Source of the DNA: Planctomycetota bacterium
GTDB lineage: Bacteria; Planctomycetota; Phycisphaerae; UBA1845; Fen-1342
DNA length: 50,113 nucleotides
Direction of reading: 5' to 3'
NCBI GenBank assembly: GCA_018814045.1
Contig: JAHJAR010000188.1
Span: 1 to 50,113 of the forward strand
Shown here: positions 25,978-33,640 of the stretch, in pieces
Layout: every line of letters starts with the position of its first letter
How positions within the stretch are numbered: the first letter of the stretch is position 1
Notes under the pieces: model-generated
The model's database searches: none
What the model saw: the letters and a program-made list of their open reading frames with translations, nothing else
Told to the model about the DNA's origin: nothing
Program-made: the position numbers and the translations under genes

Positions 25978-26934
25978 TCACGGTCTTTCCCACGTGCGGC
26001 GAGACAGGCCCGCAATCACCTGCACGCGGTTGTTGCCCGAATCGACGATCATGACGCGGTCGTCGTCGCCGACAGCCAGCGCCCAGGGGTAGGCCAACTG
26101 GCCCGGCTCGCGCCCCGCCCGCCCCCAAACGCCGAGGCACCGCCCGGCGGCATCGAATCGTTGCACGCGGTTGTTGCCATATTCACAGACGACGAGCGTG
26201 CCGTCCGATAGCATGTCAACGTTGTAGGGGAAACGCAGTTCCCCAGGTTCGCTCCCCAGACGACCGAACGTAGAAAGCAGGCGACCAGCGCTGTCAAACC
26301 GGCAGATGCGGTGGTTGCAGGCGTCGGCAACCCAGAGCGTGTTCGCCCTGTCAACCAGGAGCGATTGCGGCCGCGCCAGCCGAACCGCTTCGTCGTCCGG
26401 ACCACCAAAGCTGCAGACAAACCGCCGCTCGGCCGTGAACTTGCTCACCCGGTCGCGCTGGTTGCCATATTCCGAAACGTAGATCGTGCCGTCGGCCGCA
26501 ATGGCCACGTCGGTGGGCAAGGCGAACTGGCCGGGACCGGAGCCGGCCGAGCCGAAAGAACCCATCAGCAGCCCGGCGGGGTCGAAAATCAAGACGCGGC
26601 TATAGTGCGTATCGGCCACATACACGCTGCCGTCCGGGCCGATCCCCAGACCAGTCGGCTTACCGGCCTGGATTTCCGGCATGCGCCACGCGTTAAGCGG
26701 CTGACCCTCCTGCGTGAAGCACTGGAGCCGCCCGGCCTTGTCCACGACGTACAGCCGGTGACCCGCCGCCGCCGCCGCGGCCCGGGGATAGCTGAACTCT
26801 CCCGGCCCCAACCCGGTCCGGCCGAAGACCAGCAAGGGCGCCGCCCCGCTCCGCTCCCGCTCCGCCGCCCCACAGCCGCCCAATAGCGCACACCCGGCCA
26901 GCAGAGCCGTGACGCACGCCGCAGCGCGTATCAC
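25978..26934 (-). CDS. NHL-repeat beta-propeller lipoprotein
   Basis: A 318-residue predicted lipoprotein. It starts at GTG 26934, whose last bases form the stop of the upstream gene (GTGA overlap), implying translational coupling. The signal region ends in a lipobox (ALLGGC). The mature part contains about six NHL/propeller repeats with the pattern F.P..V....DG..YV.....NR...F, for example ALPTDVAIAADGTIYVSEYGN, FPYNVDMLSDGTLVVCEYGN, YPWALAVGDDDRVMIVDSGN. Such propellers bind ligands or proteins outside the cytoplasm. It is the third gene of an operon with two thioredoxin-fold proteins. Confidence 0.85.
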   Translation of the reverse strand: MIRAAACVTALLAGCALLGGCGAAERERSGAAPLLVFGRTGLGPGEFSYPRAAAAAAGHRLYVVDKAGRLQCFTQEGQPLNAWRMPEIQAGKPTGLGIGPDGSVYVADTHYSRVLIFDPAGLLMGSFGSAGSGPGQFALPTDVAIAADGTIYVSEYGNQRDRVSKFTAERRFVCSFGGPDDEAVRLARPQSLLVDRANTLWVADACNHRICRFDSAGRLLSTFGRLGSEPGELRFPYNVDMLSDGTLVVCEYGNNRVQRFDAAGRCLGVWGRAGREPGQLAYPWALAVGDDDRVMIVDSGNNRVQVIAGLSRRTWERP

Positions 26935-27407
26935 GGCGAAGCCGGCTCGGCGCTGACCCCGCCGTGAATGCGCCGCGACTGCTCGATCGATTGCAGGAGT
27001 TCCTCTTGAGAAATCTTGCCCCACCGCCGCGCCAGGACATCCCCCGCGGGTGAGACGATCACGATGCCCGGCGATTGCGGAATGCGCCACTTCTCCGCCA
27101 GGGATCGGTCCAAGTCATATTCGAGCGGCACGCAGATCAGGTCCGCAGTCGCCTCGATCACCACCGGCGTCTTCAGCACGTTCTCCTCGAACTCCGTACA
27201 CGCCACCGAGTACCAGTTGCGCAAGTAGACCATGGTCAGCTTCTGAGCAGCGCGGCTCTCGGCATGCACGCGTTCAAAAGTATCGAGCCGCCAGCGGATA
27301 CCCGCCGAACAACCCAGCGCAATAACAACCAGCCCAACCGGCAGCAACCGCGTGACTTTCGCCGCAACGCAGCCGGCCCCAGGATCAGTTTCTGATTTTC
27401 GCTGCAA
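26931..27407 (-). CDS. thioredoxin-fold lipoprotein-like protein without CxxC
   Basis: A 158-residue exported thioredoxin-like protein. It begins at TTG 27407, five bases after the stop of the redoxin gene. A hydrophobic segment ending in IALGC suggests lipid attachment. The fold is signalled by TMVYLRNWYSVACTEFEENVL, where the usual CxxC is reduced to a single Cys, then ICVPLEYDLDRSLAEKWRIPQSPGIVIVSPAGDVLAR, with the cis-Pro-like SPG. Loss of the second Cys argues against dithiol exchange and for a chaperone, sensor or monothiol role. Its stop overlaps the NHL gene's start. Confidence 0.8.
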   Translation of the reverse strand: MQRKSETDPGAGCVAAKVTRLLPVGLVVIALGCSAGIRWRLDTFERVHAESRAAQKLTMVYLRNWYSVACTEFEENVLKTPVVIEATADLICVPLEYDLDRSLAEKWRIPQSPGIVIVSPAGDVLARRWGKISQEELLQSIEQSRRIHGGVSAEPASP

Positions 27408-27411
27408 GGCG

Positions 27412-28038
27412 TTATCTCTTGTACTTCACGGAACAGCCGTACGGGTTCGTAACGGGCGACGGCACTTCGTGGCCCGCCAGCAGTGCATCCAACGCCTCCG
27501 CTATGTAATTGCGCTTGCCACGGTCGTCGTGCGCGCCCATGTAGGCCAGCTTACCCTTGTTAACGATGAAGATATGCGGCGTCGTCTTGGCCTCGTAGCG
27601 CCGACCAACGGCGCCGTCCGTGTCCATCAGGATCGGGTAGGGTATCTTGTGCTCCCTGGTGTAGGCAGCGATATCCGCGGCCTGGTGGGAATGTGTGCTG
27701 TCAATCCCGAACCAGACCACACCCTTCGCCCGATATTCATCATAGAGGGCTTTCATCCGCGGTCCAGCCCCCTTGCTGAAGTTGCTGAATGGGCAGTCCT
27801 TGTTGACCCACTCGAGAACGACAATCTTGTCCCGATGGTCGGAGAGCCTGTGCTTCTCACCCCCCGTGCTGACCAACGCGAAGTCCGGGGCCGGCGCCCC
27901 GATCTCGGCTCGCGCCGGTCGCGTGGTCGTCTGTCCGGCCTGCTTGTCCTGTTCCGCTTGCGCGCGATACTGTCCGGCCGCGGCAACCAGCAGCGAACCC
28001 GCGAGCACTGCCGCGTACAGGATATGTGTTTTATGCAT
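27412..28038 (-). CDS. exported redoxin (AhpC/TSA-thioredoxin family)
   Basis: A 208-residue periplasmic redoxin. ATG 28038 follows a strong GGAGG; the N-terminus is a signal peptide (THILYAAVLAGSLLVAAAGQ). The redoxin domain begins IGAPAPDFALVSTGGEKHRLSDHR and continues with VVLEWVNKDCPFSNFSKG, in which the catalytic region has one Cys in place of CxxC. IPYPILMDTDGAVGRRYEAKTTPHIFIV includes the cis-Pro. A second Cys sits near the end (YGCSVKYK), so a distant resolving Cys is possible. It heads the operon with a thioredoxin-like protein and an NHL propeller. Confidence 0.85.
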   Translation of the reverse strand: MHKTHILYAAVLAGSLLVAAAGQYRAQAEQDKQAGQTTTRPARAEIGAPAPDFALVSTGGEKHRLSDHRDKIVVLEWVNKDCPFSNFSKGAGPRMKALYDEYRAKGVVWFGIDSTHSHQAADIAAYTREHKIPYPILMDTDGAVGRRYEAKTTPHIFIVNKGKLAYMGAHDDRGKRNYIAEALDALLAGHEVPSPVTNPYGCSVKYKR

Positions 28039-28199
28039 CACAACGACCTCCTCGGCCCTTCGTCCGGTTTTCCGGAGGCTCGCGGCCCGGTGGACATGGA
28101 TTCTAACGAGAGGCCCAACGGCGCCAAGCTCAGCGCGGGCGTCGCAACCGGTTCCGGGCGGGCGCGGCGCAGCCATGCGCCGCACGGAGCGGAGAGTCG

Positions 28200-29111
28200 A
28201 TGACCGACGCTGAACCGATCGAATCCGTCAGCCTGGAGGAGGCGCTGTCGTGCGTGCTCGCTCCCGGCGACGAGCACCTGCGCGCCAGCCAAGCCCACGT
28301 GCGCGCTCTCGACGCCTACATTGCGCAATGCACCGAGGGCTGGGAGGGGTTCAAGCAGACGCATGAAGGCCGCACCACCGGCCTGTTCCTGGCGATGTTA
28401 CTGCCCGGTTCGACCGCCGTGATCATGGTCCCCTGTCCGGGAACGCACGGTTTCTCCCTGCCCGATCAGCAACGGGTGACTCTTTTCGGCTTGGAACGCT
28501 TGCGGGTGCGGCGCCTACACTACGTCCAGGCATTGCTGGAGCCGGGCTTGCGTCCCAAACGCGCCCTGCTCGAGAGATGCGGCTTCCGGCGTCTGACCAC
28601 GCTGAACTACCTGGAGCGTGGGACCATGTACCCATGGTTCGACCCTCCTTCACCCGACGCGGTCGATTGGGTCCCTTTTGGCAGCAACACTTACGAGCGG
28701 TTTGCGGCCACGCTCGCGCAGACCTACGAGGACAGCCAGGACTGTCCTGAGTTGACCGGCCTTCGGCCGATCGCGGACGTCATTGCCTCCCATCAGGCGA
28801 CTGGGCCCTTCGACCCAACACTGTGGGAGTTGGCGCGCGTTGACGGGTGTGACGCGGGCTGCCTGCTGCTCGCCCGGCTGTCGCACGGCCCGCTACTCGA
28901 GATTGCGTACATGGGCGTCGTGCCGGAATTCCGTCGCCGCGGCGTGGGGGCGCTGCTGCTCCGCCGGGCTTTGCAGCGTTGCCGCGCAGCGGAGGCCGAC
29001 CGACTGACCGTTGTTGTTGATCAACGGAACGCCACGGCCCGCCGGGCCTACGCGCGGTTCGGGTTCAAGGAAGTAACCACTCGCGACGCGTACCTGCATA
29101 TGCTGACCTGA
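28200..29111 (+). CDS. GNAT family acetyltransferase
   Basis: A 303-residue protein with the GCN5-related N-acetyltransferase fold in its C-terminal half. The acetyl-CoA loop is visible as VVPEFRRRGVGALLLRRALQR (the R-x-x-G-x-G/A motif). It is followed by VVDQRNATARRAYARFGFKEV, the usual Tyr/Phe-containing motif B. The N-terminal half looks like a degenerate second GNAT domain (LRPKRALLERCGFRRLTTLNYL), so it may be a tandem enzyme. GGAGAG precedes ATG 28200. It is divergent from the redoxin operon, and the substrate is unknown. Confidence 0.82.
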   Translation: MTDAEPIESVSLEEALSCVLAPGDEHLRASQAHVRALDAYIAQCTEGWEGFKQTHEGRTTGLFLAMLLPGSTAVIMVPCPGTHGFSLPDQQRVTLFGLERLRVRRLHYVQALLEPGLRPKRALLERCGFRRLTTLNYLERGTMYPWFDPPSPDAVDWVPFGSNTYERFAATLAQTYEDSQDCPELTGLRPIADVIASHQATGPFDPTLWELARVDGCDAGCLLLARLSHGPLLEIAYMGVVPEFRRRGVGALLLRRALQRCRAAEADRLTVVVDQRNATARRAYARFGFKEVTTRDAYLHMLT

Positions 29112-29287
29112 CGCTACGGCGGCGCGCTCGAGTTTTGCGCTGCGCATGCGTGCGGTGAGTGACGCCGCCCGATTCGTCCTGCGCACAGCTTGTGGACAGC
29201 CGGTGAAACTCGCTTTTTTTTCCGACCATCGGCGCTTGGTGCAGCGAAGGTTACGTTTCTGTCAACCGAATTGTGCCAACTTCGGCG

Positions 29288-29316
29288 TTGCGAATAGCGG
29301 TCGGCCGCGTTATTAT
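29288..29316 (+). promoter_or_regulatory. sigma70-type promoter upstream of dnaA
   Basis: TTGCGA (29288-29293) and TATTAT (29311-29316) are separated by exactly 17 bases, matching the -35 and -10 consensus at 4/6 and 5/6 positions. They lie 104 bases upstream of the dnaA GTG. The remaining 308-base intergenic region contains an eight-base T run near 29215-29222 but no good DnaA box (TTATCCACA); the closest matches have two mismatches. Confidence 0.55.
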
Positions 29317-29419
29317 CCTCTCTTGCTTGTGAACGTGGAAGCAGTGACTCAGCTTACATCCGGATAGCATACCGCACACTTGATAGTAGCAACCGGGCAG
29401 GGACCCCGAGGGGTGAGCC

Positions 29420-30817
29420 GTGGACAGAACGGTGGCGGAGAAGGTCTGTCACATTCGGGAGCGAGTGGTTGATCGGATCGGCGCCAATAGGTACCGCACA
29501 TGGTTCGGAGAATCGACCGAGTTCGCGCTGTGCGGGACCCAACTCGATGTCCTCGTCGCGAACGCCTTCGTCGGCAGTTGGATCGCATCGAACTACCTCG
29601 ATGACCTGAAAGAGGCCACGCGCAGCGTGCTGGGAGAGGATGCGTGTGTCGACGTTCGTGTCAACCAGCGTGCCCCGCAGGCCGACGCCGGCGAGCGGGC
29701 CCAGCCGCCTGATGTCGCCGCGCAGCAGCGGCGCAGCGGCACGCGCACGGCCCGCGCCACAAGACTGCGCGGCAACCTCGACACCTTCGTGGTCGGGGCG
29801 TGCAACCGCCTGGCGTTCTCAGCCGTAGCGCAGGTTGTGCGCTCCCCCGCCCAGGCGTTCAAACCGCTCGTCCTCCACGGCGGGTGCGGTCTCGGTAAGA
29901 CCCACCTGTTGCAGGGCATCTGCAACGGCGTCAATCGCTCGCACCCCACGCTGGCCTGGCGCTATATCTCCGGTGAGGAGTTCACCAACGAGTTCATCTC
30001 GGCCGTCAAGACACGGCGGGTTGACGGCTTCCGTGCGCGCTTCAGGGAGGTCGATCTGCTCGTGATCGACGATATCCACTTCCTGGCAAACAAGAAGGCC
30101 ACGCAGGAGGAGTTCCTCCATACCTTCAACGCCATCGACGCCTGCGGCAAAGCCGTCGTGCTCTCCACTGATCGGCACCCCCGCAGCATCGCTACGCTTT
30201 CGGAGCCGCTCATCAGCCGACTCATCGCCGGCATGGTCGTGCAGATCGACGCGCCCGACATGAGCACGCGGCGAGAGATTCTGCGCCGGCGAGCGGATGC
30301 GATGCAATGCGACATATCGGCCGAGGTGCTCGATTTCGTGGCGCGCCGCGTTACGCGTAACGTGCGTGAGCTGGAGGGCGCGCTCTACAAACTCGTTGCC
30401 CTGGCCTCACTGACGAAGGAGGCCATCACGCTCAGCCTGACCCGGGCGGCACTCGAGGATCACGTCAGCCGCGGCCAGCAACGTCCCGAAGCCGACGTGA
30501 TCATCCGCACCGTGGCCAGCCGGTTTGGCGCCTCGGTCGAACTGCTCAACTCGAAGGCCCGCGACCGGACCGCCAGCCTGGCCCGGGCCAGTGCGATGTA
30601 CCTGCTGCGCAAGCACACGCAGATGAGCTTCCCCGCGATCGGGCACCTGATGGGCAACAAGAACCACTCCACCGTGCTGATGGCAACGCGTCGAATCGAG
30701 CAGATCCTCGACAAGAACGATCCGGTATCCTGGCACACACTGGCCGGTACACAGCAGGCGCGCCTGAGCGAGCTACTCGCCAGCATCGAACGGGATCTGC
30801 TGCAAGAAAACGACTAA
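29420..30817 (+). CDS. dnaA: chromosomal replication initiator DnaA
   Basis: DnaA is the AAA+ ATPase that opens the replication origin. The 465-residue product has all four domains: an N-terminal interaction domain (VCHIRERVVDRIGANRYRTWF), a short variable linker, the AAA+ core with Walker A GGCGLGKTHLLQ at about residue 154 and Walker B LLVIDDIHFL at about 214, and the DNA-binding domain IV with the signature MGNKNHSTVLMATRRI near residue 412. The start is GTG 29420. dnaN, recF, gyrB and rpmH, its usual neighbours, are absent. A MITE inserts 15 bases after its stop. No DnaA-box cluster is nearby, so the origin is probably elsewhere. Confidence 0.95.
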   Translation: MDRTVAEKVCHIRERVVDRIGANRYRTWFGESTEFALCGTQLDVLVANAFVGSWIASNYLDDLKEATRSVLGEDACVDVRVNQRAPQADAGERAQPPDVAAQQRRSGTRTARATRLRGNLDTFVVGACNRLAFSAVAQVVRSPAQAFKPLVLHGGCGLGKTHLLQGICNGVNRSHPTLAWRYISGEEFTNEFISAVKTRRVDGFRARFREVDLLVIDDIHFLANKKATQEEFLHTFNAIDACGKAVVLSTDRHPRSIATLSEPLISRLIAGMVVQIDAPDMSTRREILRRRADAMQCDISAEVLDFVARRVTRNVRELEGALYKLVALASLTKEAITLSLTRAALEDHVSRGQQRPEADVIIRTVASRFGASVELLNSKARDRTASLARASAMYLLRKHTQMSFPAIGHLMGNKNHSTVLMATRRIEQILDKNDPVSWHTLAGTQQARLSELLASIERDLLQEND

Positions 30818-30832
30818 GCGCGGCCGGTCATG

Positions 30833-30953
30833 CTAGAACCTATCCCATAACTCTTTCCGCGACCGTAAGGGAGCGGTTGCCGAAAAACCGCCTGCCTACG
30901 CGCGCCGCTCGGTTCTGCTGCCCACCGCTGGACGGTTCTGGGATAGGTTCCAG
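30833..30953. mobile_element. MITE copy 1 (terminal repeats around AACCTATCCCA)
   Basis: A ~121-base non-coding element. The left end CTAGAACCTATCCCATAAC and the complement of the right end, CTGGAACCTATCCCAGAAC, are inverted repeats of about 19 bases with three mismatches. The interior contains GCGGTTGCCGAAAAACCGC, which can itself fold. A copy in reverse orientation, roughly 80-85% identical by eye, lies at 34768-34894. It has no coding capacity, so movement would need a transposase in trans, of a type not present in this window. Confidence 0.8.
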
Positions 30954-30956
30954 TCA

Positions 30957-31145
30957 GTCCCCCACCGCGTCGCTGCGCGAACTGGATGGGGCACCCGCGC
31001 CGACCAGGCGGTAGCTGGTGACGGTCTTGAAATCGCTGACGTTGCGGACGGCGGTGATGTTGCGCCACGTGCGCTCGACGCTGAGGGGGCCGTCGGCGCC
31101 ATTCAAGTCGTGCAAATCGATGGTCGATTCCACCAATGGAGGTAT
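30957..31145 (-). pseudogene. fragment of a probable phage capsid protein
   Basis: A short minus-strand coding remnant reads STIDLHDLNGADGP, WRNITAVRNVSDFKTV and TSYRLVGAGAPSS. The W-R-x-x-x-x-V-R-x-x-x-D-F-K pattern is reminiscent of major head proteins of tailed phages (gpT or GTA-type). It is only about 60 residues long and has no start. Its stop codon (TGA at 30956-30954) lies just outside the MITE end. It is downstream of the portal remnant on the same strand, the order expected in a phage head module. The family assignment is from memory. Confidence 0.35.
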
Positions 31146-31177
31146 CGTGAGAACGGCCGTGATCGCCGAGTGACGCC

Positions 31178-31534
31178 ATGCTTATAGGACCGAATGGAGA
31201 GCGGGCTGGTCGCCTGTCGCGCGAGCGTGATGCACAGTTTCGCGCGTGGCGCGACAATCTCCCCGACGCCGTGTATCACGAGGTCGAGCAGAGAATCGCG
31301 GATTATTGCGACACACACGATCACGTCGTCGTTCGGTATCTCGCAGGCGGAGAATGGACGGGCACCCCGTGGGAGCCGGTTCTGACAGCATGCGCGGGCG
31401 ACGCGGAGGAAGCTGCCAAGTTTCTTGGTCAGGTTCTCTGGCGCTATCTCGCCGAATGCCCGGATACATGGTGGTTCTATCGACCTGCAAGCCTCGACGA
31501 CGAGCCAGTGGGCATGGAGTACCGCAGACAATAA
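31178..31534 (+). CDS. hypothetical protein in the MITE-bounded island
   Basis: A 118-residue soluble protein starting MLIGPNGERAGRLSRERDAQF. It contains many Trp, Glu and Asp residues. Codon use is less GC-rich than the surroundings, like the next gene. There is no clear ribosome-binding site, no signal peptide or membrane segment, and no family I recognise. It precedes the nuclease-like gene by 78 bases on the same strand, so the two may form a unit of cargo inserted into phage-derived DNA. Confidence 0.55.
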   Translation: MLIGPNGERAGRLSRERDAQFRAWRDNLPDAVYHEVEQRIADYCDTHDHVVVRYLAGGEWTGTPWEPVLTACAGDAEEAAKFLGQVLWRYLAECPDTWWFYRPASLDDEPVGMEYRRQ

Positions 31535-31612
31535 ACTACTGGAAGATGTCGACGATCGACGTGCCAAAGGCCTTCAATCCAGTAAGTGGGCTGCTCGCTA
31601 GCGACGAATGCA

Positions 31613-32839
31613 ATGGCTCGAAAGAAAGATCCCCTTGCAGGCGCCCTTGTAGGGCTGCTGCTGATCGGCGTTCCCTACGCACTGCTTTGCGCCGTTGGGT
31701 CGAGCGTCGCACGTGTATTTGGATTGCGGTCGCCAACCCGGGAAATGATGAGCGCTGAGAATGCGTTGCTCGGTATCTTCGCGATTCTCATCCTGGTCCT
31801 ACTGACCGTCTTGCTGCGACGGTTTGCGCGAAGGCGGGCAGGACGATACGTTCTTCCAAGTCAGCTTCCGACCTACGTCGATGCGGGTACTAGCGTCAAT
31901 TTACCAATTGACTTTGGGGGTTCAACGGCAGCGAATGGCTCTGTCGTCGGCGGGACCTTTGCCCGAGAGGCCGATCTCGAAAACTTCCTGGTGACAAACT
32001 GGGACCAACTCGACTTTGGTGCGCCTCTGGAGTTCGTCGCGCAGCAGGTCCGATGTGGTGAACTCGGCATTATCGATGTGCTGGGGCGCGACCGGGTCAC
32101 GCGCGATTACGTGGTGGTTGAGCTCAAGAAGGGGCAGGCCGACGATGTCGTGTTTGGCCAGCTCTCACGGTACATGGGCGGAGTCAAGCGGGACCGTGCG
32201 ACGATTGAGGGTGTAGGAGTCCGTGGAATCATCGTCGCGCGTACGATCTCGCCGAAGCTCCGCGCGGCGGCGGCGGTTAATCCAAAGGTCAGTCTGAGAC
32301 GCTATGTCTACGTTTCCAATGGGGAGTCGAGGGCGAGTCTGGCTCAACGGCTGAATTGTTCACCCGGGGACCTCCTCCTGCTTCCCGGCACTGGCGATCA
32401 ACTTTGGTGCATGTGTGGACATGAGAACGCTCCACACGCGCGGTACTGCGCCAAGTGCGGAGGGCCCGTTGGCGGCTCGGAAGACAATCTGGGGCAGGCG
32501 ACTGCACATGCAAAAGGGCACGGCGCGTCGGGCAATGTACCACTTGCCGTGCGGACGGAGCGCACGGAGCATGTTTCTACTTCCACGGGCATGGACTTCG
32601 CCCGTTTGAAAGCACTCTTGAACCAGATGGCTAGGCTTGACGGAGGACATGGGCTAGCGCAGCGTTTGGAGAAAGACCTGCGCAGGAGCACGGGCAGCTC
32701 GGTTAGCCGATCAACGGTTCATCACCTGTCCAAGTGGTGCCATCCGCAACGATGGGCCGAGCGCGAGCAGCGAATGCAACCCGTTGCCCGCGAAGTAAGC
32801 CGTCAACTCTTCGGCCTTGTCATCGGTAGGGAGATCTGA
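31613..32839 (+). CDS. membrane-anchored NucS/DUF91-like PD-(D/E)XK nuclease with zinc ribbon
   Basis: A 408-residue protein. Two hydrophobic helices (about 10-32 and 50-70) precede a domain resembling the C-terminal nuclease domain of NucS/DUF91. AREADLENFLVTNWDQLDFG supplies the leading Glu region. GIIDVLG contains the catalytic Asp (D155) and VVVELKKGQ the ExK pair (E170, K172). GQLSRYMGGVKR matches the conserved Gln-Tyr helix. A zinc ribbon follows (C266, C268, C279, C282), then a basic helical C-terminus. Membrane anchoring is unusual for NucS. The start ATG 31613 lacks a strong Shine-Dalgarno; 31586 is an alternative. Function in DNA cleavage or phage defence is inferred. Confidence 0.75.
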   Translation: MARKKDPLAGALVGLLLIGVPYALLCAVGSSVARVFGLRSPTREMMSAENALLGIFAILILVLLTVLLRRFARRRAGRYVLPSQLPTYVDAGTSVNLPIDFGGSTAANGSVVGGTFAREADLENFLVTNWDQLDFGAPLEFVAQQVRCGELGIIDVLGRDRVTRDYVVVELKKGQADDVVFGQLSRYMGGVKRDRATIEGVGVRGIIVARTISPKLRAAAAVNPKVSLRRYVYVSNGESRASLAQRLNCSPGDLLLLPGTGDQLWCMCGHENAPHARYCAKCGGPVGGSEDNLGQATAHAKGHGASGNVPLAVRTERTEHVSTSTGMDFARLKALLNQMARLDGGHGLAQRLEKDLRRSTGSSVSRSTVHHLSKWCHPQRWAEREQRMQPVAREVSRQLFGLVIGREI

Positions 32840-32904
32840 GTCTGACCACTGCTGTCCGCATAGACGCGCCGGATCGCGGCGACGCCCGCTGTCTCCACAA
32901 CCGC

Positions 32905-33640
32905 TAGGGGACCCAGGCGCCCGAGGCGCAGTTGTGCTTGGCCGAGTTGCCCAGCGCGATGTTGAGCGGAATTTCCAGGCAGCGGGCGATCTCGTTGACC
33001 CTTGACACGACGTTGTGCCGCTTCGCGGCACGAAGCGCGAAGCGATTCCCGAGCTTCGCTTGGAACGCCGAGTCAAGGGTTGATCACCTTGTCCGCGGGC
33101 AGGATGCGCACGCTACCCCGAAGTCGCCGCAAATGGAGGTCGGCTGCTCCGCCGATTCGCGGGCGAGACGCCCACGCTACCCGGTTGATCTTCCAGCCGT
33201 ACGGCATCGTCATCCACGTGCCGCGGTCCATCTCGACCGTGTCCAGCGGTTCGACCTCCGAGGCCTCGGTGTCGGCTGGGGCGTCGGTGTAGATCACGCC
33301 GGAGGGCAACGCCGCCTGCTCGGCCGAGCCCAGCACGGCCAGCGTGTAGCGCCGCAGCATGGCGAACAGCGGCAGCGCGGGTGTGATCTCGGGAATGCCA
33401 CGGCTCTGCCCCGGCGTTCAGCCCGAAACAGATGCACGACCGTCTCGGCGGGCATCAGGTCGTAATCGTTGATCCCGGCGCGCCACGCGCGTCGGTCGCC
33501 CGGATGGCTACGCAGGACGTAGTACGCGACCGGGTTGCCGAAGCCGTCGAAGATGATGCCATCGACGGCCTTTTCCTCGGGGACCAGCACGCCGAACGGC
33601 GTCGAGACCTGATCGGCTTCGATGAGCCGCACATCGAGCT
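32905..33640 (-). pseudogene. decayed phage portal protein gene
   Basis: On the minus strand, pieces of a lambda/GTA-type portal protein can be read in order across frames. The first block is MRLIEADQVSTPFGVL, GFGNPVAYYVLRSHPGD and PAETVVHLFRAER. Next, in another frame, come GQSRGIPEITPALPLFAMLR, RYTLAVLGSAEQAALPSGVI and TMPYGWKI. Last is EIARCLEIPLNIALGNSAKHN with CASG. One frameshift lies near 33408 and looks like a single lost base. A repeat element interrupts the gene at about 33095-33182, between MPYGWKI and EIARC. The N-terminal third is missing and replaced by the plus-strand dockerin gene. It is a dead prophage relic. Confidence 0.8.
33095..33182. repeat. planctomycete repeat inserted in the portal remnant
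   Basis: Two similar arms, GCGGGCAGGATGCGCACGC and GCGGGCGAGACGCCCACGC, each followed by TACCC, are separated by about 45 bases. They are direct repeats of a GGGTAGCGTGGGCGTCTCGC-type motif on the minus strand, common between planctomycete genes. Its position splits portal coding blocks, so it inserted after the gene lost function or caused the loss. Confidence 0.5.

Noticed and set aside
24393-26054. 553-codon plus-strand frame within the vWA gene
   Set aside because: Arg/His/Gln-rich antisense shadow typical of high-GC DNA; no start signal or motif.
29112-29419. Replication origin upstream of dnaA
   Set aside because: The nearest DnaA-box matches have two mismatches and there is no AT-rich cluster beyond a short T run.
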